16,122 nt of DNA, from positions 1 through 16,122 of the forward strand of contig JAIJUV010000046.1 of NCBI GenBank assembly GCA_022732315.1, given 5' to 3'. The position numbers and the translations under genes were made by a program. Position 1 is the stretch's first letter, and each line of letters starts with the position of its first letter. The stretch is from Prevotella sp. (GTDB taxonomy: Bacteria > Bacteroidota > Bacteroidia > Bacteroidales > Bacteroidaceae). Below, piece after piece: positions 8,904 to 16,122 of this stretch. Under the pieces are notes generated by a model. It was not told the DNA's origin. It ran no database searches and saw nothing but the letters and a program-made list of their open reading frames with translations.

Positions 8904-8949
8904 GATAAACGAATCAATATAGAAAAGATAAACGAATCAATATAGAAAA
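8904..8949 (+). repeat. 23-bp perfect tandem duplication in the GH51 leader
   Basis: A 23-bp unit starting GATAAACGAATCAATATAG is present at 8904-8926 and again, identical, at 8927-8949. It lies in the predicted leader, between the -7 box and ATG 8986. It may be a recent duplication or a doubled regulator site. Confidence 0.85.
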
Positions 8950-8985
8950 AAGAATTTCAACCTAAAAAAGACAATAACGAACAAT

Positions 8986-10926
8986 ATGAGAAAAGCTAAG
9001 TTTTTTGCAGCAGTGTTGATGGCGATGTCTTCGCTCGGAGCTTTCGCACAGCATCAGTTTTCAGTTCAGGCAAACAAGCCTGGAGTAGAAATTCAGCCTA
9101 CCATGTATGGTATCTTCTTTGAGGATATCAACTTCGGTGCCGATGGTGGTCTCTATGCAGAGATGGTGGAGAACCGTTCCTTCGAGTTCCCACAGCGACT
9201 GATGGGATGGAATACATTCGGAAATGTAACCCTCAGCGACGTGAAGCCTGCCTTCGACCGCAATCCTCATTATGTAACTCTCGAGAGTGCTGGTGCTCGT
9301 GAGAAGCAGACCGGTTTGGAGAACCGCGGTTTCTTCGGCATGGGTTTGAAGAAGGATATGAAGTACGATTTCTCCGTATATGGCCGTCTTCATCTCATCG
9401 ATGGCAAGCAGGCTAAGATTCGCGTAGAGTTGGTTAACTCTAAGAATGATGTCATTGCCAAGAAGAGCATCACCATTACCAATAATAAATGGCAGAAGCA
9501 TACCGCTTCGCTGACTTCTCCTCAGACAGATGCCAAGGGCTTGATGCGTGTTTATCTGGAGAAAGGTTCTGAGAGCGTGGATCTCGACCACATCTCTCTC
9601 TTCCCGTCAGACAACTGGAATGGTCTTCGTGCCGACCTCGTTCAGGATCTTGCCGACTTGAAGCCAGGCATCTTCCGTTTCCCTGGCGGATGTATCGTAG
9701 AGGGTACCGACCTCGACACCCGTTATGAGTGGAAGAACAGCGTGGGCAATCCAGAAAACCGTCCTTTGAATGAGAACCGCTGGAGAGATACCTTCCCACA
9801 TCGCCTTTTCCCTAACTACTATCAGTCGTTGGGCTTGGGCTTCTACGAGTACTTCCTCCTTTCTGAGAAGATTGGTGCAGAGCCATTGCCAATTCTTTCA
9901 GTAGGTTTGGCTTGCCAGTATCAGAACAGTGATAAGGATCCTAATGCGCATGTAGCAGTTAAGGATTTGCAGAGCTATATCGACGATGCACTCGACCTCA
10001 TCGAGTTTGCCAATGGTCCTGTCACCTCTAAGTGGGGTAAGCTCCGTGCTGATATGGGTCATCCTGCACCATTCAACCTGAAGCAGATTGGTATCGGTAA
10101 CGAGCAGTGGGGTCCTATGTATCCAGAGCGTCTGCAGAAGTTCATGGAGCAGATTCATGCCAAGTATCCAAAGATTAAGATCTGTGGTTCATCAGGTCCT
10201 TCTGCCGATGGCAAGGATTTCGACTATGGTTGGGAGCAGATGCGCAAGTTGGGCGTAGATATGGTAGATGAGCATTACTACAAGAGCCCAGAGTGGTTCC
10301 GCAGCAATGCCAGCCGTTACGACAAGTACGACCGCAAGGGTCCTAAGGTATTTGCCGGTGAGTATGCTGCCCATGCCAAGAACGATCCTAACTCATGGGA
10401 GGCTGCGCTTTCTGAGGCTGCCTTCATGACCGGTTTGGAGCGCAATGCCGATGTAGTTTATCAGGCTACCTACGCACCTCTCTTCGCTCACGTAGAGGGA
10501 TGGCAGTGGCGTCCAGACCTCATCTGGTTTGATAATCTTTCTTCTGTCCGTTCTGCCAACTATTATGTTCAGCAGCTCTACGGCGAGAACAAGGGTACCA
10601 ACGTGTTGAAGCTTACCGAGAACGGCAAGCCTGTGGCTGGCGAGAAGGGTCTCTATGCCTCAGCTTGTTTCGACAAGGCTACCAAGAGCTACATCGTGAA
10701 GATTGCCAACACCTCTAACGAGGCAAAGGAAATCAACGTTACCTTCAATGGCATCAAGAAGTTGAACCCAGGTAAGGTAACCGTTCTCCATGCCGACAAT
10801 ATCCAGGCAGAGAACAAGATAGACAACAAGAACGTGGTTGTTCCTGTGGTATCAGATGCTCAGGCAAACGGCAATGTCTTGAATGTGAAGATGAAGCCAA
10901 ACAGCTTCGTGGTATATCGATTCTAA
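8986..10926 (+). CDS. Exported GH51 alpha-L-arabinofuranosidase
   Basis: A 646-residue enzyme with a signal peptide (FFAAVLMAMSSLGAFAQ). The mature part opens with MYGIFFEDINFGADGGLYAE (about 41-60), diagnostic of GH51, followed by a beta-sandwich insert resembling a CBM4/9-type module (about 80-215), then the catalytic TIM barrel with FRFPGGCIVEG. The acid/base is E373 in GIGNEQWG and the nucleophile E459 in FAGEYAAH; a C-terminal beta-sandwich ends the protein. It removes alpha-L-arabinofuranose from arabinan, arabinoxylan or arabinogalactan; next to GH2, GH105 and DUF2264 genes, arabinogalactan or pectic side chains are most likely. It is transcribed separately from the GH2 operon, between two terminators. 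Confidence 0.95.
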   Translation: MRKAKFFAAVLMAMSSLGAFAQHQFSVQANKPGVEIQPTMYGIFFEDINFGADGGLYAEMVENRSFEFPQRLMGWNTFGNVTLSDVKPAFDRNPHYVTLESAGAREKQTGLENRGFFGMGLKKDMKYDFSVYGRLHLIDGKQAKIRVELVNSKNDVIAKKSITITNNKWQKHTASLTSPQTDAKGLMRVYLEKGSESVDLDHISLFPSDNWNGLRADLVQDLADLKPGIFRFPGGCIVEGTDLDTRYEWKNSVGNPENRPLNENRWRDTFPHRLFPNYYQSLGLGFYEYFLLSEKIGAEPLPILSVGLACQYQNSDKDPNAHVAVKDLQSYIDDALDLIEFANGPVTSKWGKLRADMGHPAPFNLKQIGIGNEQWGPMYPERLQKFMEQIHAKYPKIKICGSSGPSADGKDFDYGWEQMRKLGVDMVDEHYYKSPEWFRSNASRYDKYDRKGPKVFAGEYAAHAKNDPNSWEAALSEAAFMTGLERNADVVYQATYAPLFAHVEGWQWRPDLIWFDNLSSVRSANYYVQQLYGENKGTNVLKLTENGKPVAGEKGLYASACFDKATKSYIVKIANTSNEAKEINVTFNGIKKLNPGKVTVLHADNIQAENKIDNKNVVVPVVSDAQANGNVLNVKMKPNSFVVYRF

Positions 10927-11010
10927 TAGATTCGTTCTTTTTATATAAAAGACTGTTTTTAAGCAGACAAATAAAGGTTATTAAGGTACGAGATTTAAAG
11001 GATAATGAAG

Positions 11011-11060
11011 ATCCCTTGCAGCAGAAATGTTGCAAGGGATTGTTTTTTTGTTTTTTTTTT
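11011..11060 (+). terminator. Intrinsic terminator of the GH51 gene
   Basis: A 13-bp stem (11011-11023 with 11028-11040, one G:U) closes on a GAAA tetraloop and is followed by long T-runs broken by single Gs. It lies 84 nt after the GH51 stop. The rest of the gap 10927-11090 shows nothing I can name. Confidence 0.88.
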
Positions 11061-11090
11061 TATGCCAATGAATGAATAAATAACAAAATA

Positions 11091-11122
11091 TTTGCCCTTT
11101 CTACTTTTTTTTATTAAATTTG
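11091..11122 (+). promoter_or_regulatory. Promoter of the MORN-kinase-regulator operon
   Basis: TTTG (11091-11094), 20 nt, TAAATTTG (11115-11122): an ideal Bacteroidota promoter. The start would be near 11128, about 45 nt before ATG 11173. It is the only strong promoter seen before the kinase and regulator genes. Confidence 0.7.
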
Positions 11123-11172
11123 CACTCGTAAAGTGTTTACTATAAAATAATTGAATAAAAATAGGAAGTGAT

Positions 11173-12576
11173 ATGAGATTAAGAAATCTTATCTTGATGG
11201 TTCTTGCTGTGATGTGTACATCCCAGGTGATGGCGCAGAGTAAACGTAATGTGCGTAAGCGCCCTGCCAAACGTACCGTCGTTAATAACACCAAGAAACC
11301 AGTTGACAAAACTAAGGACGCAAAGTTGCCTGTAGATTCTCAGGCTGTGGCTCCTGCTGCTCAAACTACGGCTGTTCCGGCTGCGGCAGCTCCTGCTGAC
11401 ACTGCTGTAACGACACCGGCTGCTCCTGCTACCCCTGCAGCGGGTGAGGCTTCGTTGTTGCCACCGCCAGCTCCTGCTGTTCCTCAGGACCGCGTGGACA
11501 CCATCTACTACAACAAGAATTGGAAGGTGATTACCAACAAGGCTTTCGCCAGCTATTATCGCTATGCACTCTATCCAGCGAACCCAACCATGACTAAGGA
11601 GTTCAAGACCTATTATATTGATGGTGCCTTGCAGGGCGAGGGCAGTTTCCTGGAACTCGACAAGAATGATGATGCCAACAGTAAGTTTACCGATACTTAC
11701 ATCTCTTATTACAAGGATGGCAATGTAGAGGAGAAGAAGACCTATGTGGATGGCAAGCTGAACGGTGAATATTCCATCTATTTCAATAATGGTAACATCA
11801 ACAAGCACTTCCTGATGAGCGAAGGCCGACGTGATGGACTTTCTGCCACTTTCACCGAGGATGGAAAGATCTGTACCCTCACCCCATACGTTTCCGACCA
11901 GCCGGATGGCTACTATGTGGTGGTTGACATCGATGGCAACTACTCCAAGTATTCGCTTGCCGACAAGCAGCCTGTGCTTGAAACTCCAAGTCCTTCGGAA
12001 ATCGTTACGGAGTATAAGAACGGCGTGGCATGGCCATACTATAATAAGAATGGTCTTATCGTGGGTGCCAGCAACACCATCGTGGAAGACATCGGCGGTT
12101 ACCGCCAGATTGGTCTGTTCCTCGTAAACAAGAGTATGATTAATCTCGACCTCGACCCTAGTCAGATAGAGATTTATTCCATCAAGAAGGACAAGCGCAA
12201 GGATTTCGAGAAGATTTCTGCCCAGGAGTACAATGACAAGATTGAGAAATATGTGCGCCGCACTTCCATGATGCCGGCTGCCCGCAATAGCAATGTGAAT
12301 ACCAACCTGGGTGCCCAGTTCTCTAACTCTTCCAATACGGTGAAGGATTTCCAGGCTCGCATCTGCCGCATGCGCAAGCTGGATGATGGCACCCGCATGA
12401 AGTATGCCGATAAGGAACCTACTGATTTGGGTTATCTGGAGCGTACTACCATCCATCCGGGTGAGGTTATCTTTGGCTATATCTATACCGACGACCGCAA
12501 GGGAGTGGATCTCTTCGTAAAGGTGAAGATCAACGGTATCGACTACTTGTTTGAATGGGACGATAGCAAGAAGTAA
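11173..12576 (+). CDS. Exported MORN-like repeat protein of unknown function
   Basis: A 467-residue protein with a signal peptide (LILMVLAVMCTSQVMAQ), a basic stretch (23-50), a Pro/Ala/Thr-rich low-complexity linker (about 55-103) and a folded part. Within about 155-225 the segments YYKDGNVEEKKTYVDGKLNG, EYSIYFNNGNINKHFLMSEG and RRDGLSATFTEDGKI have the spacing of MORN_2-type repeats (Y-x-x-G-x-x-x...G). The C-terminal region (about 270-467) is not recognised. An AGGAAG sequence at 11163-11168 fits as ribosome binding site. The protein probably sits in the periplasm or outer membrane, the linker possibly spanning the wall. It precedes the histidine kinase by 64 nt with no terminator, so a link to that sensor is plausible. 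Confidence 0.8.
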   Translation: MRLRNLILMVLAVMCTSQVMAQSKRNVRKRPAKRTVVNNTKKPVDKTKDAKLPVDSQAVAPAAQTTAVPAAAAPADTAVTTPAAPATPAAGEASLLPPPAPAVPQDRVDTIYYNKNWKVITNKAFASYYRYALYPANPTMTKEFKTYYIDGALQGEGSFLELDKNDDANSKFTDTYISYYKDGNVEEKKTYVDGKLNGEYSIYFNNGNINKHFLMSEGRRDGLSATFTEDGKICTLTPYVSDQPDGYYVVVDIDGNYSKYSLADKQPVLETPSPSEIVTEYKNGVAWPYYNKNGLIVGASNTIVEDIGGYRQIGLFLVNKSMINLDLDPSQIEIYSIKKDKRKDFEKISAQEYNDKIEKYVRRTSMMPAARNSNVNTNLGAQFSNSSNTVKDFQARICRMRKLDDGTRMKYADKEPTDLGYLERTTIHPGEVIFGYIYTDDRKGVDLFVKVKINGIDYLFEWDDSKK

Positions 12577-12580
12577 CCAG

Positions 12581-12650
12581 ATATAATCCGATATAATCGG
12601 ATATAATCAGAAACAATCAGATATAATCAGACCTAATCAGATGAAATCAG
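12581..12650 (+). repeat. Seven-copy decameric tandem repeat at the kinase start
   Basis: Seven 10-bp units, consensus ATATAATCAG, run without gap from 12581 to 12650; copies one, two, four, six and seven vary at one to three positions. A degenerate unit (12571-12580) includes the TAA of the upstream gene, and the seventh unit (ATGAAATCAG) supplies the first possible start codon of the kinase. Changes in copy number would alter the intergenic spacing without changing the coding frame from the last unit. Confidence 0.9.
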
Positions 12651-14665
12651 AGAAAATGATAAACAGCTTAATCAAGAGGTGCTCCTGTTTCGTAATGGGA
12701 GCACTTCTCGTTGCTGCCTGCCAGCGGCCAGCCGGTTCGGCAGAATCCGACGAGTATCGGGAGGCGTTGCGGAAGGTGGATGATTCCATTGCCGCACAGT
12801 CGCCTCTGGCCCGCAAGTTGGTAGAACAGGGCTTGAAGGAGGCTGAGGACAGCTTTGCCTTCTATGAGTACTATTCCCGAATGGGCAAGTACTTCTGCCT
12901 GTCGTCTACACCCGATTCCATGGTTCCTTATATAGATAAGGTAATCCAGTTTGCCAAGCAGCAGCCCGAGTCGCCTCGCCGCAACAGTCTGCTTGCCTTT
13001 GCCTACAACACGCAGGCAGCCAACTACCACAACTTCCATAAGAAAGGAGATGAGGCGCTGGCACTCTATCTGGAAACCTATCGCCTGTCGTTGGCCAGCG
13101 ATGCCAAGGACCAGTCGCCTATGATCTGTGCCAATGTGGGCGATGCCTATCTTGCCCAGAACCAGTTGCCCGAGGCTGCCCAGTGGTATCGCCGTGCGCT
13201 GTTTCTGGTTGACTCGCTCAATTTGCCTAAGAAAGAAAATATCACCCTCTATCTGGGATTGGCTACCATCTACTTGCAACTCAACGATTTTGATACGTCG
13301 CTTCAGTATTATCAGCAGACGGAGAAGTATTTCAATCAGATGTCTGTAGCGATGCAAGCCTATTATTTGAACAACTACGGAAATTATTATTATTATTCTA
13401 AGGACTACAAGAATTCCCTTCGATTGTTTTTGCGCCTCAAGGATTTGCTGGAAAAGCGTGGCAAAACGGAGACCTTCGATATGTATCTCTGTAAACTCAA
13501 TATGGCTGATGTCTATCTCAATCTGGACCAGTTGGCTGAGTCGGAGAAATATCTCGACGAAGTAGAGCCTTATATGCGTAAGAATGCAGACGACGTAGCG
13601 GTTTACTATTGTCACACCATCCGCATCGGACTGGCTGTGAAGAAGCATGATATGCAGGCTGTTACCCGCATTCTGGATTCCGAGAAGAATATGCCGGTGA
13701 TGCCTTTTACCATGCGTCAGATACGCAATCATTATCTCAGATTGTACTACAGGGCAATGGGAGATTACCGCCAGGCATACGAAAACCTGCGTGAAGATGT
13801 GCAGCAGAACGATTCCCTGGAACACCGCCGCATCAACATGCGAGCTTCCGAGGTGATGGAGCGATTTACGCAAGATACCCTCAAGCTTCACCACGATCTG
13901 GCGATGGAGCATAAGAATGTGGAGCTGCAGGAGGTGAAGATGTTTGCCATCGCTGCTGTTGCTGCCGTCTTGCTGATTATCATGTTCTTCATCATGAAGA
14001 CGATCCAGAACCGTCGGCGCATGGAATCCAATAAGCTGCGTATCATGCAGCTCAGAATGGAGGCTGTGCGCAACCGCATCTCTCCTCATTTCGTCTTCAA
14101 TGTGCTGAATAATAAGATAGTGCATTCGGGCAATGCCGAGGCGGATGAACTGATGCGCCTGTCGAAGCTGATTCGTGCCAACCTCGATATGTCGTGCCGA
14201 CTGGATGTGAGCCTGGCTGAGGAGTTGGACTTCGTGAAGCAGTATGTGGAGGTAGAAAGACCTCTGGTGGACGGCAACTTCGAGTTCAAACTTGAGGTGG
14301 CTCCGGATATCAACCTCGACCAGGTGCACGTACCTTCCATGTTTGTGCAGATATTGGTGGAGAATGCCCTGGTTCACGGATTGAGAGGATGGGAAGGCGA
14401 AAAGCGACTGCAGGTAAAGGTGGAACGCAGGCAGAATGGCATGACATCCATCTCCGTCATCGACAACGGACCGGGTTTCGATATCCGAAGCACGGGTAAG
14501 AAGCGGACGGGACTGACGGTGCTCAGTCAGACCATTGCGATGATAAACGAACGCAGCCGCAGCAAGATGACCTTCTCTATGCGTAACCTCAAGGGTGAAG
14601 ACGGGAAGGTGCTGGGCTGCGAATCCAGTTTCTGTATACCAGACGAGATTAATTTATCTATATAA
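12641..14665 (+). CDS. LytS-type sensor histidine kinase with lipobox and TPR-like sensor
   Basis: A 674-residue sensor kinase. The N-terminus SCFVMGALLVAAC has a lipobox with Cys at 27; residues about 40-400 are helical and TPR-like (for example ANVGDAYLAQNQLPEAAQWY, LNNYGNYYYYSKDYKNSLRL). One transmembrane segment (MFAIAAVAAVLLIIMFFIM, 434-452) precedes a coiled coil and a His_kinase/HATPase pair: the H-box is RISPHFVFNVLNN with H483 as phosphoacceptor, the N-box VENALVHG with N575, and the G-box DNGPGFD. The sensor would lie in the periplasm. The regulator gene follows by 27 nt. ATG 12641 lies in a tandem repeat; ATG 12656 (residue 6) is an equally good start and keeps the signal. The signal sensed is unknown. 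Confidence 0.92.
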   Translation: MKSEKMINSLIKRCSCFVMGALLVAACQRPAGSAESDEYREALRKVDDSIAAQSPLARKLVEQGLKEAEDSFAFYEYYSRMGKYFCLSSTPDSMVPYIDKVIQFAKQQPESPRRNSLLAFAYNTQAANYHNFHKKGDEALALYLETYRLSLASDAKDQSPMICANVGDAYLAQNQLPEAAQWYRRALFLVDSLNLPKKENITLYLGLATIYLQLNDFDTSLQYYQQTEKYFNQMSVAMQAYYLNNYGNYYYYSKDYKNSLRLFLRLKDLLEKRGKTETFDMYLCKLNMADVYLNLDQLAESEKYLDEVEPYMRKNADDVAVYYCHTIRIGLAVKKHDMQAVTRILDSEKNMPVMPFTMRQIRNHYLRLYYRAMGDYRQAYENLREDVQQNDSLEHRRINMRASEVMERFTQDTLKLHHDLAMEHKNVELQEVKMFAIAAVAAVLLIIMFFIMKTIQNRRRMESNKLRIMQLRMEAVRNRISPHFVFNVLNNKIVHSGNAEADELMRLSKLIRANLDMSCRLDVSLAEELDFVKQYVEVERPLVDGNFEFKLEVAPDINLDQVHVPSMFVQILVENALVHGLRGWEGEKRLQVKVERRQNGMTSISVIDNGPGFDIRSTGKKRTGLTVLSQTIAMINERSRSKMTFSMRNLKGEDGKVLGCESSFCIPDEINLSI

Positions 14666-14683
14666 TATAATAAGGTGTAAACT

Positions 14684-14690
14684 AAGGGGA
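14684..14690 (+). promoter_or_regulatory. Purine-rich ribosome binding site of the response regulator
   Basis: AAGGGGA ends two bases before ATG 14693. It is the clearest Shine-Dalgarno-like sequence in the window, though unusually close to the start. Confidence 0.45.
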
Positions 14691-14692
14691 AT

Positions 14693-15466
14693 ATGAAAAT
14701 AGTTATTGTAGACGATGACAAGCAGGCGGCTTATGATTTGGAGGCTCGCCTGCTGAAGAGTTATAAGATTGAGGTGGCTGGTGTCGCCTTGAACGGTTTG
14801 GACGGATTGGCACTGGTCAACAAGCATCGTCCTGATGTGTTGTTTCTCGACGTGCAGTTGCCTGATATTTCGGGCTTGGATTTCCTTGACCGTATTGATG
14901 ATTTTACGGATGGCGACTGTCGTGTCGTGATGTATACGGCATACGACAAGTTTATCCTGCCTGCCTTTCGCAAGAAAGCCTTCGATGTGCTGCTCAAGCC
15001 GATAGACAATAAGGACTTGGCGCTGATTATGGGTAGACTGGAAGAGGCTGGCATCGAGAGCCTTCCATACTCAGCCCGGGGAGTATCGCTGGATGAAAAC
15101 GGCCTGAGCATCCCGAATCCGAAGGATGACAAGTTCCTGCTCTATACCAACGGCGCAGACTTCAAGCTGGTTGACAAGCGAGACATCGGTGTATTCAAGT
15201 ATAATCACGAAGGTCGCTGCTGGGAGGTTGTGGTGGCAGATGTTCCTGCTCCTGTCCGCCTGAAGCGCAATGTAAAGAGCGAGTCGCTGGCTGGTCTCGA
15301 CAAGCAGTTTGTGCAGGTCAATCAGAAGTACATCATCAATATGGACTATCTGATAGAGGTGGTCGACAATGTCTGCCATTTCTATCCGCCGTTCGACAAC
15401 ATCGATTATGTAAAGGTGGGCCGCTTCTTTCGCAAGAAGTTTATCGAGCGTTTTTGCAGCCTGTAA
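14693..15466 (+). CDS. LytTR-family response regulator
   Basis: A 257-residue regulator. The receiver domain (1-120) has the acidic pocket DDD (7-9), phosphoacceptor D53 in VLFLDVQLPD, T82 in MYTAYD and K102 in LLKPID, so it should be phosphorylatable. The C-terminal LytTR DNA-binding domain (about 146-253) includes FLLYTNGADFKLVDKRDI and KQFVQVNQKYIINMDYLIEV. Its partner is almost certainly the LytS-type kinase 27 nt upstream. LytTR proteins usually bind paired direct repeats; the targets are not evident here. No convincing terminator separates it from glnN. Confidence 0.93.
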   Translation: MKIVIVDDDKQAAYDLEARLLKSYKIEVAGVALNGLDGLALVNKHRPDVLFLDVQLPDISGLDFLDRIDDFTDGDCRVVMYTAYDKFILPAFRKKAFDVLLKPIDNKDLALIMGRLEEAGIESLPYSARGVSLDENGLSIPNPKDDKFLLYTNGADFKLVDKRDIGVFKYNHEGRCWEVVVADVPAPVRLKRNVKSESLAGLDKQFVQVNQKYIINMDYLIEVVDNVCHFYPPFDNIDYVKVGRFFRKKFIERFCSL

Positions 15467-15574
15467 ATGCCGATTTTCCCTTCGGATACCAACATATTGT
15501 ATGAAAAAGGGCGGAAAAGTTTGAATTATGCATAAAAAAACGTCCAAGATGGTAGCAGTTAGCCAATTATTTCG

Positions 15575-15582
15575 TAACTTTG
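15575..15582 (+). promoter_or_regulatory. -7 box of glnN
   Basis: TAACTTTG fits TAnnTTTG and gives a start near 15589, about 27 nt before ATG 15616. No matching TTTG is found at the usual -33 distance, which may reflect activator dependence. The rest of 15467-15574 shows no gene. Confidence 0.45.
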
Positions 15583-15615
15583 CACCCGCAAACTTATAAA
15601 AATAATAAAAGAAGA

Positions 15616-16122
15616 ATGGCTAATTTGAGATTTGAGGTTGTAGCCGAGGCCTTTAAGAAAAGACCTGTAGAGGTGAAGACTCCCAAGGTGCGCCCTTCGG
15701 AGTACTTCGCCAAGTATGTATTCAACCGCCAGAAGATGTACAAGTATCTGCCATCTGATGTGTACGAGAAACTCATCGATGTAATAGATAATGGTACTCG
15801 TCTGGACCGTTCCATCGCTGATGCCGTGGCTGCCGGCATGAAGCTCTGGGCTGAGGAAAACGGGGTAACGCATTATACGCACTGGTTCCAGCCATTGACC
15901 GAGGGCACTGCCGAGAAGCACGATGCCTTTGTGGAGCACGACGGAAAGGGTGGTATGATTGAGGAGTTCTCAGGCAAGTTGCTGGTGCAGCAGGAGCCTG
16001 ATGCCAGCTCGTTCCCTAATGGTGGTATCCGCAACACCTTCGAGGCTCGTGGCTATTCTGCATGGGATCCTACATCGCCTGTGTTCATCATCGACGATAC
16101 CCTCTGTATCCCTACCATCTTT
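15616..16122 (+). CDS. glnN: Glutamine synthetase type III, N-terminal part
   Basis: The first 169 codons of a type III glutamine synthetase, open to the window edge; the family is usually about 700-730 residues. The N-terminus reads [20 protein letters not shown] and the diagnostic segment [20 protein letters not shown] follows at about 96-115, then [30 protein letters not shown] condenses ammonium and glutamate to glutamine with ATP in the cytoplasm and is the main GS in Bacteroidota. It is unrelated to the two-component genes on its left and marks the return to core genome. Confidence 0.95.
   Translation, partial: MANLRFEVVAEAFKKRPVEVKTPKVRPSEYFAKYVFNRQKMYKYLPSDVYEKLIDVIDNGTRLDRSIADAVAAGMKLWAEENGVTHYTHWFQPLTEGTAEKHDAFVEHDGKGGMIEEFSGKLLVQQEPDASSFPNGGIRNTFEARGYSAWDPTSPVFIIDDTLCIPTIF

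Noticed and set aside
11179..12456. Long minus-strand ORF of 425 codons opposite the MORN-like gene
   Set aside because: Shadow of the plus-strand gene, which has a promoter, signal peptide and recognisable repeats; the antisense translation has none.
12668..14377. Long minus-strand ORF of 569 codons opposite the histidine kinase
   Set aside because: Shadow of the kinase, whose H-, N- and G-boxes fix the true strand.
15467..15540. Terminator after the LytTR regulator
   Set aside because: Only a 4-bp CCGA/TCGG stem with no proper T-tract; not convincing.

Overview
The window looks like chromosomal DNA of a gut or rumen Bacteroidota bacterium, most like Prevotella/Segatella (the P. copri group). 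The evidence is the recurring Bacteroidota promoter form TTTG-N19..22-TAnnTTTG, weak Shine-Dalgarno signals, a carbohydrate-degradation gene cluster, a LytS/LytTR two-component pair whose sensor carries a lipobox and TPR-like repeats, and a type III glutamine synthetase (glnN). Genus is inference from style; no rRNA or marker gene is present.

Region 1 (1-2740) is an accessory island. It opens with a cluster of GCCCT-NNN-AGGGC mini-palindromes (1-135) that look like a REP/BIME element. On the minus strand follows a zeta-toxin-like P-loop kinase (320-892) that overlaps by 8 nt a 55-codon ORF (160-327), a candidate antitoxin or partner. Bases 893-1479 hold no complete gene but are dense in signals: the kinase promoter, a terminator hairpin, a remnant of a minus-strand ATPase gene that still has its promoter and first codons, three copies of a TTTCGCGCAAAATA element, a further 14-bp inverted repeat, and a plus-strand promoter followed by three palindromes spaced exactly 33 bp apart. 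These lead into a full-length AAA+/DUF4143 ATPase (1480-2739).

Region 2 (2747-10926) is a plant-glycan degradation locus. It begins with the broken 3' end of a probable GH43 gene directly abutting the ATPase, so the island appears to have truncated the locus. A promoter and a direct repeat precede an apparent operon of a DUF2264 (GH154-type) protein, a GH105 unsaturated glucuronyl hydrolase and a GH2 beta-galactosidase, closed by a strong terminator. A GH51 alpha-L-arabinofuranosidase follows as a separate unit with its own terminator. All four have export signals. Galactosidase, arabinofuranosidase and (unsaturated) uronic-acid-removing enzymes together suggest arabinogalactan or arabinogalactan-decorated pectin side chains as substrate. 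No SusC/SusD pair or PUL regulator lies in the window.

Region 3 (11091-15466) is a probable three-gene operon: an exported MORN-like protein, a lipobox- and TPR-containing LytS-type histidine kinase, and a LytTR response regulator. A decameric tandem repeat (12581-12650) fills the gap between the first two genes and supplies the first candidate start codon of the kinase. Region 4 is the first 169 codons of glnN, which runs off the right edge.
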